Shown piece after piece: positions 1-11,826 of a stretch of DNA of 17,115 nt. Position 1 is the first letter of the stretch. Each line of letters opens with the position of its first letter. The stretch is taken from assembly GCA_034432935.1 (NCBI GenBank), contig DAOUBD010000002.1, positions 1 through 17,115 on the forward strand, given 5' to 3'. A program made the translations under genes and the position numbers. This DNA is from DAOUAG01 sp034432935 (lineage in GTDB: Bacteria > Chloroflexota > Dehalococcoidia > SM23-28-2 > RBG-16-64-32). The notes beneath the pieces are model-generated. The model was not told the origin of the DNA and ran no database searches. It saw nothing but the letters and a program-made list of their open reading frames with translations.

Positions 1-1
1 T

Positions 2-362
2 CAGGGCATCCGCCGCAGGCTTGTGGCCCTGGCCGGACTGGTCGTGATAGTGGGCGGCGCGGTGGCCCTTCTGCTGGCCGCGGGACTGCTGGGGCAGTCG
101 AGTCGAGTTCATCGCCATCAACGCCTACGACCGGCCAGACATGGCGAAGCGCTTCGGGGTCACGGCCGTACCTACGTTCATCCTGGTACGCAACGGAAAA
201 CCCCTGCGGCGCTTCTACGGCAACATCCCCGAGCCGCTGCTGAAGCAGCACCTGTCATCGTACGCGCCTGCGTCAGCCGGTGGCCAGGACGAGCCGGAAG
301 GAGCGAGGCCGGGGCTATTGAGTCGTCTCGGAACCTTTCTTCGCCGACGATCGGCCGAATGA
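2..362 (+). pseudogene. Broken membrane-anchored thioredoxin-like gene, 5' end outside the window
   Basis: Two halves of a gene lie in different frames. From base 2 one frame encodes a basic stretch (GIRRRL) and a strong transmembrane segment rich in Val, Ala, Leu and Gly, up to about base 97. From about base 96 to the stop at 360-362 another frame encodes the second half of a thioredoxin fold: VEFIAINAYDRPDMAKRFGV, then the cis-proline motif VPTFILVRNGK, then a charged tail. The WCxxC active site and the strand and helix around it, which belong between the two halves, are missing from every frame. The junction contains a tandem agtcg-agtcg repeat (96-105). Seen: frame change and missing motif. 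Inferred: internal deletion of roughly 50-70 codons, or an assembly error. An internal ATG at 141 could express only a stub without a redox centre. The N-terminal hydrophobic part might also belong to another gene. Confidence 0.6.
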
Positions 363-387
363 CCGCTGTCCCGAGTCAGGAGGTAAC

Positions 388-762
388 ATGAGCAAGGTTG
401 CCATCATACTGCAAGCCGGGCCCGGCTCCCACGAGAGCCACGCCCGCATGTTCCACAGCATGGTTTATTCCAGGGAGCTACACGAAAAGGGGCACGAGGT
501 GCGCCTCATCTTCGACGGCGCATCCACGGAGTGGCTGGCGAAGTGGGGCGATCCACAGGACTCCGACGACCGGATGATGGGCGGGTTCTTCAACCAGCTC
601 AAGGAGGCTGGGCTCGCCTACGTCGTCTGCGACTTCTGCGCCAACGCCTTCAATGTCCGCGAGAAGCTGGCCGCCCAGGGTGAGCCGTTGTTGGGGGAGT
701 ACCTGAACCACCCGAGCATCGCTTCTCTCGTCGACGACGGCTTTCAGATCGTGACCCTTTAG
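388..762 (+). CDS. DsrE/DsrF-like family protein
   Basis: This is a small 124-residue protein of the DsrE/DsrF/YchN-like fold. It shows the usual opening strand (KVAIILQAGPG), an amphipathic helix, a second strand (HEVRLIFDGAST), and a late strand ending in a Cys pair, CDFC (C81 and C84), followed by ANAFNV. Family members act as cytoplasmic sulfur-relay or sulfur-binding proteins, and one Cys at this position often carries the persulfide. The ATG is preceded by a near-perfect Shine-Dalgarno, aggaggt at 378-384, so the start is well supported. It lies 25 bases after the broken thioredoxin-like gene, which may indicate a former redox/sulfur pair. Its natural partner and substrate cannot be read from the sequence. 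Length is normal for the family and nothing looks truncated. Confidence 0.8.
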   Translation: MSKVAIILQAGPGSHESHARMFHSMVYSRELHEKGHEVRLIFDGASTEWLAKWGDPQDSDDRMMGGFFNQLKEAGLAYVVCDFCANAFNVREKLAAQGEPLLGEYLNHPSIASLVDDGFQIVTL

Positions 763-888
763 CCGCCGGCGGGCTAGCCAGACTATAGGCGTTAAACGCC
801 TTACGAGCGACAAGAGGCTACGTGCGCACCCCCGCGCCCGGCGGGTGTATCATAGGGGCGATAGCACCCCTAGGCTGGAGGTCCGGCA
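763..888. other. Intergenic region before the aldehyde dehydrogenase, with two small inverted repeats
   Basis: This 126-base gap holds two short inverted repeats. The first is ggcgttaaacgcc at 788-800 (five pairs around a three-base centre). The second is tagggg (853-858) pairing with ccccta (867-872) across an eight-base loop, just upstream of the Shine-Dalgarno of the next gene. A TATCAT at 848-853 could serve as a -10, but no reasonable -35 stands 16-18 bases upstream. Neither repeat is followed by a T-run, so neither is a standard terminator. If the glucan operon has its own promoter, this gap is the most likely place for it. Confidence 0.3.
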
Positions 889-2367
889 GTGCCACCCGCG
901 CACCTGAACTACATCAACGGCCAGTGGGCGCCTCCCCGCAGCGATAGCTGGCTGGAACGCGAGAACCCCGCCACCGGCGAGAGCATCGGCCGCTTCCCCA
1001 ACTCCGGCCCCGAGGACGTAGCAGCAGCCGTGCAGGCGGCGCTGGACGCCGGCGAGCGCTGGCGGGCCATGCCGGCGCCCCGGCGCGCCGAGATCCTCTT
1101 CCGCGCCGCCGAGCTAATGCTGGCCCGCAAGGAGGAGCTGGCGCGCGATGTGACGGTCGAGATGGGCAAGGTCATCAAGGAGGCGCGGGGCGACATCCAG
1201 GAAGCCATCGACATGACCTACTACATCGCCGGCGAGGGCCGCCGCATGTGGGGCCAGACGACGCCATCGGAGCTGCCCGAGAAGTTCTGCTTCACCGTCA
1301 GACAGCCCCATGGTGTCGTCGCCGCCATCACCCCTTGGAACTTCCCTATGGCCATACCGTGCTGGAAGCTGATGCCTGCCCTGGTCACTGGCAACACCGT
1401 CGTTTTCAAGCCATCCCACTATGCCCCCCTAAGCGCCCTCAATCTGGTCAGCATCCTGGAAGAGGCGGGGATGCCCCCCGGTGTGGTCAACCTGGTCCTG
1501 GGAGGGGGCCAGGCTGGCGCCGCCCTGGTGGAGGACGCGAGAGTGGCCATGGTCTCCTTCACCGGGTCCCTGGAGATCGGCAGGGAGATCGCCGTCTCCT
1601 GCGCCCGCAGCGGCAAGCGTTTGCACTTGGAGCTGGGCGGCAAGAACGCCATCATCGTTCTGGACGACGCCGATATCGACTTGGCCATCGAGGGGGCGAT
1701 CTGGAGCGCCTTCGGGACCAGCGGCCAGCGCTGCACCGCAGCCAGCCGTTTGATAGTGCACGAGCGGGTGGCCGGCGCCTTCACCGAGGCGCTGGTGGCC
1801 AGGGCCAAGGCTCTGCGCCTGGGCGATGGCCTGGACCCGGCCACGGAGGTGGGGCCCGTGGTGAACCAGCCGGCTTTGGAGAAGATCCAACGCTATATGG
1901 ACATAGGGCGGGATGAGGGCGCCAGCATCGCCTGTGGCGGCGCCCGCGCTTCCGGCCCCGGCCTCGACAGCGGTTGGTTCTTCCAGCCGACAGTGCTCGT
2001 GGATGTGAGGCCGCAGATGCGGGTGGCCCAGGAGGAGATATTTGGCCCCGTGACAGATGTCATCGTCTGCTCCAGCCTCGAAGAGGCGGTGAGCATCAAC
2101 AACAACGTGCCGTACGGTCTCGTCTCCTCCGTCTACACGCGGGATGTGAACAAGGCCTTCTGGGCGATGGAGCACATCACCACCGGAATCGCCTACATAA
2201 ACGCCGGGACCATCGGCGCGGAAGTTCACCTGCCCTTCGGAGGCACCCGGGGCACCGGCAACGGGCACCGGGAGGCCGGCCAGGCTGCCCTGGACTCTTA
2301 CAGCGAATGGAAGACGGTCTATGTGGACTACTCCGGCCGTCTTCAGAAGGCACAGATCGACCGCTAG
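889..2367 (+). CDS. NAD(P)-dependent aldehyde dehydrogenase
   Basis: A full-length ALDH-superfamily protein of 492 residues that would oxidise an aldehyde to a carboxylate using NAD(P)+ in the cytoplasm. Visible motifs are PWNFP (149-153, oxyanion Asn N151), the cofactor-binding lysine in FKPS (K174), the general base in LELGGKN (E248), the nucleophile in GQRCTA (C282), and EEIFGP (382-387). The C-terminal stretch HLPFGGTRGTGNGHREAG followed by SEWKTVYVDYSGRL resembles ALDH groups that include semialdehyde dehydrogenases, but the substrate cannot be assigned. The start is GTG with ggagg at 877-881, seven bases upstream. The 3' end overlaps the longest reading of glgE or abuts a shorter one, so it is probably the first gene of the glucan operon's transcript. 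Why an aldehyde dehydrogenase leads a glucan operon is unclear; it may be a co-transcribed neighbour only. Confidence 0.9.
   Translation: MPPAHLNYINGQWAPPRSDSWLERENPATGESIGRFPNSGPEDVAAAVQAALDAGERWRAMPAPRRAEILFRAAELMLARKEELARDVTVEMGKVIKEARGDIQEAIDMTYYIAGEGRRMWGQTTPSELPEKFCFTVRQPHGVVAAITPWNFPMAIPCWKLMPALVTGNTVVFKPSHYAPLSALNLVSILEEAGMPPGVVNLVLGGGQAGAALVEDARVAMVSFTGSLEIGREIAVSCARSGKRLHLELGGKNAIIVLDDADIDLAIEGAIWSAFGTSGQRCTAASRLIVHERVAGAFTEALVARAKALRLGDGLDPATEVGPVVNQPALEKIQRYMDIGRDEGASIACGGARASGPGLDSGWFFQPTVLVDVRPQMRVAQEEIFGPVTDVIVCSSLEEAVSINNNVPYGLVSSVYTRDVNKAFWAMEHITTGIAYINAGTIGAEVHLPFGGTRGTGNGHREAGQAALDSYSEWKTVYVDYSGRLQKAQIDR
2309..2313 (+). promoter_or_regulatory. Shine-Dalgarno-like site that favours the ATG at 2321 for glgE
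   Basis: GGAAG lies seven bases before the ATG at 2321, inside the aldehyde dehydrogenase coding sequence. It is the only start candidate upstream of the conserved GlgE domain that combines ATG with a ribosome-binding site at normal distance. It could be coincidence, because the same bases encode a conserved-looking Glu-Trp-Lys of the dehydrogenase. Confidence 0.35.
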
Positions 2368-4401
2368 CGAGTTGGGACGCCAGGGTCAGGGCCAGAGACG
2401 GGGCCGGACGAAGCCGGGGGCCTTCCCCAGGGGAGGCCTGCCCTCGGGGCCTCCCCCGGAGCGCATCGTCATAGAGGGGGTGCGCCCCGAAGTAGACGAA
2501 GGCCGTTACCCGGCGAAGGCCATCGCCGGGGACCGGGTGACGGTGGAGGCCGATATCTATGCCGACGGCCACGAGGCCATAGCCGCGGTTCTCCTCTACC
2601 GGCGGGCGGGCCGACGACAGTGGCGCCAGGTGGCCATGGAGCCGCTGGGGAACGACCGCTGGAGGGCGGAGTTTCCGGTTCCGGCGGTGGGTCTCTACCA
2701 GTTCACCATCGAGGCCTGGTTGGACCCGTTCCAGACGTGGCGCCAGGACTTGGCGAAGCGCGTCGAGGCCGGACAGGACGTGCGCTCGGAGCTACCCATT
2801 GGTGCCCGGATGTTAGCCGACGCGGCGGCCAGGGCCAGAGGCCGGGACGCCCAGAGGCTTCGGGCAGCCGCCCAGCGCCTGAGCTCGGGGCGCCGCCAGG
2901 AGGCGCTGGTGCGACTGGCGTTGGGCCCGGGACTGGCGCGAACGATGGCCCGCTGGCCGGACCGCGAGAGGGCCACCCGCTACCGGCGGGAGCTGGCGGT
3001 GGAGGCCGCCCCCGCCAGGGCGGGCTTCGGCGCCTGGTACGAGATGTTTCCTCGCTCGGCGGCGGCGGAGCCCGGCCGCCACGGCACCTTTGCCGATATG
3101 GAGGCGCGCCTTCCATATGTGGCGGGCATGGGATTCGATGTCCTCTACCTGCCGCCGGTGCATCCTATCGGCCGAACGCACCGGAAGGGCAAGAACAACG
3201 CTCTCGTCGCCTCCCCCGACGATCCCGGCAGCCCCTGGGCCATCGGCTCCGAGGAGGGAGGTCACAAGGCGGTGCACCCTCAGTTGGGCACGCTGGCCGG
3301 CTTCCGCAGCCTGGTCGCGAAGGCGAAGGAGTTCGGCTTGGAGATCGCCCTGGACATCGCTCTCCAGTGCTCCCCGGACCACCCGTACGTCAAGGAGCAT
3401 CCGCAGTGGTTCCGCCGGCGTCCGGACGGCACCGTTCGCCACGCGGAGAACCCGCCCAAGAAGTACGAGGACATCTACCCGCTGGACTTCGAGACAGAGG
3501 ACTGGCGGGCCCTGTGGCGAGAGGTTCTGAGCATCTTCCTCTTCTGGATGGAGCAGGGGGTTCGCATCTTCCGGGTGGACAATCCCCATACCAAGCCCTT
3601 CCGCTTCTGGGAATGGCTGATCGCCCAGTTGAAACGTGTCCGGCCGGACGTGATCTTACTGTCGGAGGCCTTCACCCGGCCGAAGATCATGTACCATCTG
3701 GCCAAACTGGGGTTCACTCAGTCGTACACGTACTTCGCCTGGCGTAACACCAAGTGGGAGCTGACGGAGTACTTCACGGAGCTAACGCAGCCGCCAGTAG
3801 CGGACTTCTTCTGCCCCAACGTCTGGCCCAACACGCCGGATATCCTGACGGAGTACCTACAGCGGGGAGGCCGCCCGGCCTTCGCGGTGCGCCTGATTCT
3901 GGCTGCCACCCTCTGCGCCAACTATGGGATCTACGGCCCAGCCTTCGAACTATGCGAGAACGTGGCGCGCGAGCCGGGGAGCGAAGAGTACCTGAACTCC
4001 GAAAAGTACGAGATCAAGCACTGGGATGTTGCCCGGCCCGACAGCCTGGCGGGGCTCATCACCAGGGTGAACGCCATCCGCCGCGAGAACGCGGCGCTAC
4101 ATTCCAACCGGTCCCTGCGTTTTCACTATGTGGACAACGATCAGATTATCTGTTACAGCAAGCGTTCCCAGGATGGGGCGAACACTATCGTTACCGTCGT
4201 GAACCTGGACCCGCACCATACGCAGGCTGGGTTCGTAGACGTTCCGGTAGATGAGTGGGGCGTGACGGAAACATACACCGTGAGAGACCTCCTGGATGGC
4301 GCTGAGTATAGGTGGCACGGCCGGAGGAATTACGTGGAACTGGACCCGCAGCGGCGGCCGGCCCACATCCTGAGACTGGAGCCTGCCGAGGGGGCCAAGG
4401 C

Positions 4402-4405
<4 letters not shown>
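2321..4405 (+). CDS. glgE: Alpha-1,4-glucan:maltose-1-phosphate maltosyltransferase
   Basis: GlgE (EC 2.4.99.16, GH13_3) transfers maltosyl units from maltose 1-phosphate to the non-reducing end of an alpha-1,4-glucan. From the ATG the protein has 694 residues. An N-terminal beta domain begins at RIVIEGVRPEVDEGRYPAK (about 48-66), a helical insert follows, and the catalytic barrel starts near GAWYEMFPRS (237). The expected catalytic residues are present: nucleophile D420 in RVDNPHTKP, acid/base E449 in LLSEAF, and D507 in WPNTPD. The family signature EEYLNSEKYEIKHWD is at 555-569. The first 47 residues are Arg-, Gly- and Pro-rich, unlike the rest. The start is therefore uncertain: ATG 2321 overlaps the dehydrogenase by 47 bases, while TTG 2372 lies just past its stop. 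The 3' end overlaps treS-mak by ATGA. Function is confident; the start is not. Confidence 0.93.
2419..2456 (+). promoter_or_regulatory. Pair of competing GC-rich hairpins near the glgE start
   Basis: The segment ggggaggcc (2430-2438) can pair perfectly with ggcctcccc (2448-2456) across a nine-base loop. The same segment can instead pair with ggccttcccc (2419-2428) with one bulged base. The two structures exclude each other, which is the geometry of an attenuator or translational switch. The elements lie inside the Arg/Gly/Pro-rich N-terminal part of the glgE reading frame if ATG 2321 or TTG 2372 is the start. No T-run follows. It may simply be GC-rich low-complexity sequence. Confidence 0.3.
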
Positions 4406-7766
<3,361 letters not shown>

Positions 7767-7770
<4 letters not shown>

Positions 7771-9881
7771 GCGCTAGCGACGGGCCGGCCTTACGCAGGC
7801 TTGCCCAGCTCTGGGGAGTGCAGATGGCCTACAAGGACGTCCAGGGCCAGCGCCGGTCTGCCGGCAGGGATTCCCTGCTGGCTGCGCTGAAGGCCTTGGG
7901 CGCCCCTCTTGCTGGCCCTTCCGACATCCGTGATGCCCTCCGGGAAACGCAGGCCCTTCTGGCCCGCCGGGTGTTGGAACCTGTCACGATCGCCTGGCAG
8001 GGGGGACCGGCGCCGGAGTTGCAAATGCGATTGCCCAGGCGGCAGGCGAGCGGTGTGGCGCACTGCCGCCTGCGGCTAGAAGATGGCCAAGAACGCCTCT
8101 GGGACTTGCGTTTGGAGGAGCTGGGCTGCGCCGCCAGCCAGAGCTGCGCAGAGGAAGATACCGTGGCCGTGGCCCTTCCCTTGCCTGGCGAACTCCCCAC
8201 CGGATACCACCAACTGACCGTGATCCTGGGGGGCGAGAGTCATGAGAGCCTAGTGCTGTCGGCGCCGCGCCGTGCCTTCGACCCGGGCGGCCGCAGGTGG
8301 GGCGTCTTCCTGCCCCTCTACGCCCTGCGTTCCGGGTCCGATTGGGGCGTCGGCGATTTCGGCGGCCTCCGGACCTTCGCGGAGTGGGTGCGCCAAGCGG
8401 GCGGCGACTTGGTCGCCCTGCTGCCGCTGCTGCCTAGCTTCCTGGACGAGCCCTTGGAGCCCAGCCCGTACGCGCCGGTCAGCCGCCTCTTCTGGAACGA
8501 ACTATACGTCGATGTCGGCGCTGTGCCGGAGTTGGCGGCCTGCGCCGCAGCGCGGGGCCTCGTAGCTTCGCCGGCCTTCGAGGCTGAGGTGTCCGCTCTG
8601 CGGGACCTCCCCTTCGTAGACTACCGCCGGGTGATGTCCGTGAAACGGCGGGTCCTGGAGGAGCTGGCCCGGTGGTTCTTCGCCTCTGGGCACGGGCCAC
8701 GGAGGGATGCCCACGAGGCGTTCTTGGCCCGGCGCCCTGACGTTCGGGAGTACGCAAGGTTCCGGGCTGCCTGCGAAACGTGGCGCTTGCCCTGGCGCCT
8801 TTGGCCTGAACGAGCTAGAAGGCGCTGCCTAGAGGACGCGGACGTTGACGTGGCATCAGAAAGATATCATCTATATGTTCAATGGATATGCCACGATCAG
8901 CTCATGGCCGCCGCCCGTAACCAGCGGGGCGGGACAGCGCGTCTGCTGCTCGACCTTCCGCTGGGCGTCCACCCGGATGGCTACGACACATGGCGCTACG
9001 ACGACGCCTTTGCGAGGGGGGTCTCGGCTGGCGCTCCGCCTGACACCTTTTTCACCCGGGGCCAAAACTGGGGCTTCCCGCCCCTGCACCCCCACGGAAT
9101 ACGGCGCCAGGGCTATCGGTACTGGCGAGCGGCCCTGCGGCACCACCTCTCGGTGGCGGCAGCGTTGCGCATCGACCACGTCATGGCCTTGCATCGGTTG
9201 TACTGGATACCTAATGGGATGGACGCCAGGGAGGGGGTGTACGTACGGTATCCTAGCGAAGAGATGTATGCTGTCCTCTGCATCGAGTCCTTGCGCCAGC
9301 GGGCGCTCATCGTGGGGGAGGATCTGGGAACCGTGCCGTGCGCCGTTACCCGGGCCATGGCTCGCCATGGGGTCCACCGCACCTACGTCCTTCAGTACGA
9401 GGCCTCGCCGCAGGCGCTGCCGGACCCGCCGGAACCATCGGTGGCCAGCCTGAACACCCACGACATGGCGCCGTTCCGCGCCTTCTGGGAGGGGCTTGAT
9501 ATCTTGGATCAGGAGGCCCTCGCTCTGCACACGCCCGGGGGCGCATCCGAGCTGCGGAAAAAGCGGGCCTCGGTGAGAAGGGCGCTCCTCGCCCGCTTGC
9601 GCCAGGGAGGATGGCTGGCGACAGGCTCCGGAGAAGGGCGCGAGGTTACGGTGGCGTGTCTGCGCATGCTGGCTGGGAGCAAGGCCCGTACGGTGCTGGT
9701 GAACTTGGAGGACCTTTGGGGGGAGACAGCGCCCCAGAACGTGCCAGGCACTCGCGACGAGCGCCCGAACTGGCGCCGGCGCGCCCGGCACAGAGTGGAG
9801 GACGTGGCGAGGATGGAGGACGTTGGCTCGGCCCTGGGCGAGGTCAGGCGTCTTCGAGAGGCGGGAGGAAACGGGCCGTGA
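7767..9881 (+). CDS. malQ: 4-alpha-glucanotransferase (amylomaltase)
   Basis: A 704-residue GH77 enzyme (EC 2.4.1.25) that transfers alpha-1,4-glucan segments between maltodextrins. It has the N-terminal accessory region of long MalQ proteins (LAQLWGVQMAYKDVQGQRR, about 12-30, then a beta-sandwich to about 170). The catalytic barrel begins near GVFLPLYALRSGSDWGVGDF (179-198). The nucleophile is D470 (LRIDHVMALHRLYW), the acid/base E518 (IVGEDLGTVP), and the third carboxylate D566 (LNTHDMAPF). The GH77 loop motif SPYAPVSRLFWNELYVD is at 233-249. It starts at an ATGA overlap with treS-mak and ends at a GTGA overlap with glgB. In this operon it could trim or recycle the linear chains made by GlgE and the short chains left by branching. 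Codons around 8855-8900 are AT-rich compared with the rest of the gene, although the protein there looks normal (ERYHLYVQWICHDQL). Confidence 0.95.
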
Positions 9882-11824
9882 CACAGCGCACCGGCCGCGG
9901 GACTAGCCCTACCGCCAGCGTACGGTACGACGCCTCGCTGCTCTCGGAGGAAGACATCTACCTTTTCAACGAGGGCAGCCACCTGCGCCTCTACGAGAAG
10001 TTAGGCTCCCACGTCCTGGAGGTGGATGGCGTGCGCGGCGTCTACTTTGCCGTCTGGGCCCCAGACGCCCGCCGGGTCAGCGTCATCGGCGACTTCAACG
10101 GCTGGGACGGCGCGTCCCACCCGCTACGGCCCAGGGGCTCCTCTGGCATCTGGGAGGGTTTCGTGCCGGGACTGGGCCACGGGGCCATCTACAAGTACCG
10201 GGTGGAGTCACGGTACAACGGATACGTGGTTGAGAAGGCGGACCCTTTCGCCTTCCGCGCCGAGACGCCCCCAAAGACGGCATCCATCGTCTGGGATCTG
10301 GCCTATGAGTGGGGAGACGGCGACTGGATGGCGCACCGGGGGGAGCGCAACAGTCTGGACGCCCCCATCGCCATCTACGAGGTACACCTGGGTTCCTGGC
10401 GCCGCGTCCCCGAGGAGGGGGACCGTCCCTTGACCTACCGGGAGGCGGCGCCTCTCTTGACGGACTACGTGAAGTTCATGGGCTTCACCCACGTCGAGCT
10501 CCTGCCCGTTATGGAGCACCCCTTCTACGGCTCCTGGGGATATCAGACCACCGGCTATTTCGCCCCCACCGGCCGATACGGATCGCCGCAGGACCTGATG
10601 TACCTCATCGATCACCTTCACCGTCACGGCATCGGCGTCGTGCTGGACTGGGTGCCTTCCCATTTTCCGGCCGATCAGCACGGCCTCTCCTATTTCGATG
10701 GGACGCATCTCTATGAGCACGCGGACCCTCGGCGGGGTCTGCACCCAGACTGGATGACCTGCATCTTCAATTACGGGCGAAACGAGGTACGCTCCTTCCT
10801 TCTCAGCAGCGCCTTCTTCTGGCTGGACAAGTACCACGCCGATGGCCTGCGGCTCGATGCCGTGGCGTCCATGCTCTACCTGGACTACTCGCGCCGGGAG
10901 GGAGAATGGGTGCCCAATGAGTTCGGCGGGCGCGAGAACCTGGACGCCATCGCCTTCTTGCGACGCTTGAACAAGGAGGCATACGCGGCCTTCCCCGGCA
11001 TACAGATGATCGCCGAGGAGTCCACCGCTTGGCCGATGGTTTCCCGGCCGGTGGAGATGGGCGGCCTGGGCTTCGGCCTCAAGTGGGACATGGGGTGGAT
11101 GCACGATACGCTCCTGTACATGAGCCGCGACCCCATATTCCGCCGGTACCACCACAATGAGCTGACCTTCCGCATGATCTACGCCTTCTCGGAGAACTTC
11201 GTCCTCCCTCTGTCTCACGATGAGGTGGTGCACGGCAAGGGGTCTCTCATCGCCAAGATGCCGGGGGATGACTGGCAGAAGGCGGCCAACTTGCGGCTGC
11301 TGCTGGGCTACATGTACGCGCAGCCCGGCAAGAAGCTCCTCTTCATGGGCGGCGAGTTTGGCCAATGGCGCGAGTGGGACCACGACAGCAGCCTGGACTG
11401 GCATCTGTTGGACTACGGATTTCATCAGGGCATACAACGTTGGTGCCGGGACCTGAACGCCGTCTACCGCAAGCTTCCTGCCTTGCACGAGCTGGACTGC
11501 GAGTCCTCGGGGTTCGAGTGGGTGGAAGCCGGCGACGCCGAGTCCAGCGTGCTGGCCTTCTTGCGTCTGGCCCGCCGGCGCGAGGACTGTGCGCTGATAG
11601 TGTGCAACTTCACGCCCGTTGTGCGGCACGGGTACCGTGTGGGGGTCCCCCATGCTGGCTTCTGGCGGGAGGTGCTCAACAGCGATGCGCTGGAGTACGG
11701 GGGGAGCGGCCAGGGGAACCTGGGCGGCGTCACAGCCGGGGCCGCGACGTGCCACGGCCGGCCTTACTCCTTGGAGTTGACCCTGCCGCCTCTAGCTGCC
11801 CTGTTCCTCGTGCCGGAGGGGTGA
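9878..11824 (+). CDS. glgB: 1,4-alpha-glucan branching enzyme
   Basis: A 648-residue GH13_9 branching enzyme (EC 2.4.1.18) that cuts alpha-1,4-glucan and reattaches the piece by an alpha-1,6 bond. A CBM48-like N-terminal domain is visible (GVYFAVWAPDARRVSVIGDFN, about 54-74). The barrel contains HVELLPVMEHPFYGSWGYQ (205-223), nucleophile D327 (GLRLDAVASMLYLDYSR), acid/base E380 (MIAEEST) and D448 (LPLSHDEVVHGKGSL). The longer N1 extension of some GlgB proteins is absent. The GTG start at 9878 overlaps the malQ stop as GTGA and has gggaggaaa at 9863-9871, six bases upstream, so the longer upstream reading is not needed. It supplies the branch points that turn GlgE's linear chains into glycogen-like glucan. 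Confidence 0.96.
   Translation: MTQRTGRGTSPTASVRYDASLLSEEDIYLFNEGSHLRLYEKLGSHVLEVDGVRGVYFAVWAPDARRVSVIGDFNGWDGASHPLRPRGSSGIWEGFVPGLGHGAIYKYRVESRYNGYVVEKADPFAFRAETPPKTASIVWDLAYEWGDGDWMAHRGERNSLDAPIAIYEVHLGSWRRVPEEGDRPLTYREAAPLLTDYVKFMGFTHVELLPVMEHPFYGSWGYQTTGYFAPTGRYGSPQDLMYLIDHLHRHGIGVVLDWVPSHFPADQHGLSYFDGTHLYEHADPRRGLHPDWMTCIFNYGRNEVRSFLLSSAFFWLDKYHADGLRLDAVASMLYLDYSRREGEWVPNEFGGRENLDAIAFLRRLNKEAYAAFPGIQMIAEESTAWPMVSRPVEMGGLGFGLKWDMGWMHDTLLYMSRDPIFRRYHHNELTFRMIYAFSENFVLPLSHDEVVHGKGSLIAKMPGDDWQKAANLRLLLGYMYAQPGKKLLFMGGEFGQWREWDHDSSLDWHLLDYGFHQGIQRWCRDLNAVYRKLPALHELDCESSGFEWVEAGDAESSVLAFLRLARRREDCALIVCNFTPVVRHGYRVGVPHAGFWREVLNSDALEYGGSGQGNLGGVTAGAATCHGRPYSLELTLPPLAALFLVPEG
11815..11820 (+). 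promoter_or_regulatory. Shine-Dalgarno that sets the start of the GH57-DUF3536 gene
   Basis: GGAGGG ends directly before a GTG at 11821, which overlaps the glgB stop as GTGA, and six bases before a second in-frame GTG at 11827. The second spacing is normal and the first is too short, so GTG 11827 is preferred. The two choices differ by two residues only. Confidence 0.6.
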
Positions 11825-11826
11825 CG

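Noticed and set aside
23..391. Single 122-codon gene starting at GTG 23
   Set aside because: Only its first part (the transmembrane segment) looks like protein. After about base 97 it becomes Arg/His-rich out-of-frame sequence, while the thioredoxin-like residues continue in another frame.
788..872. Terminator after the DsrE-like gene
   Set aside because: The two inverted repeats are short and neither is followed by a T-run.
10208..11755. Minus-strand frame of 515 codons
   Set aside because: It is antisense to glgB, with the same explanation; no motif or ribosome-binding site supports it.
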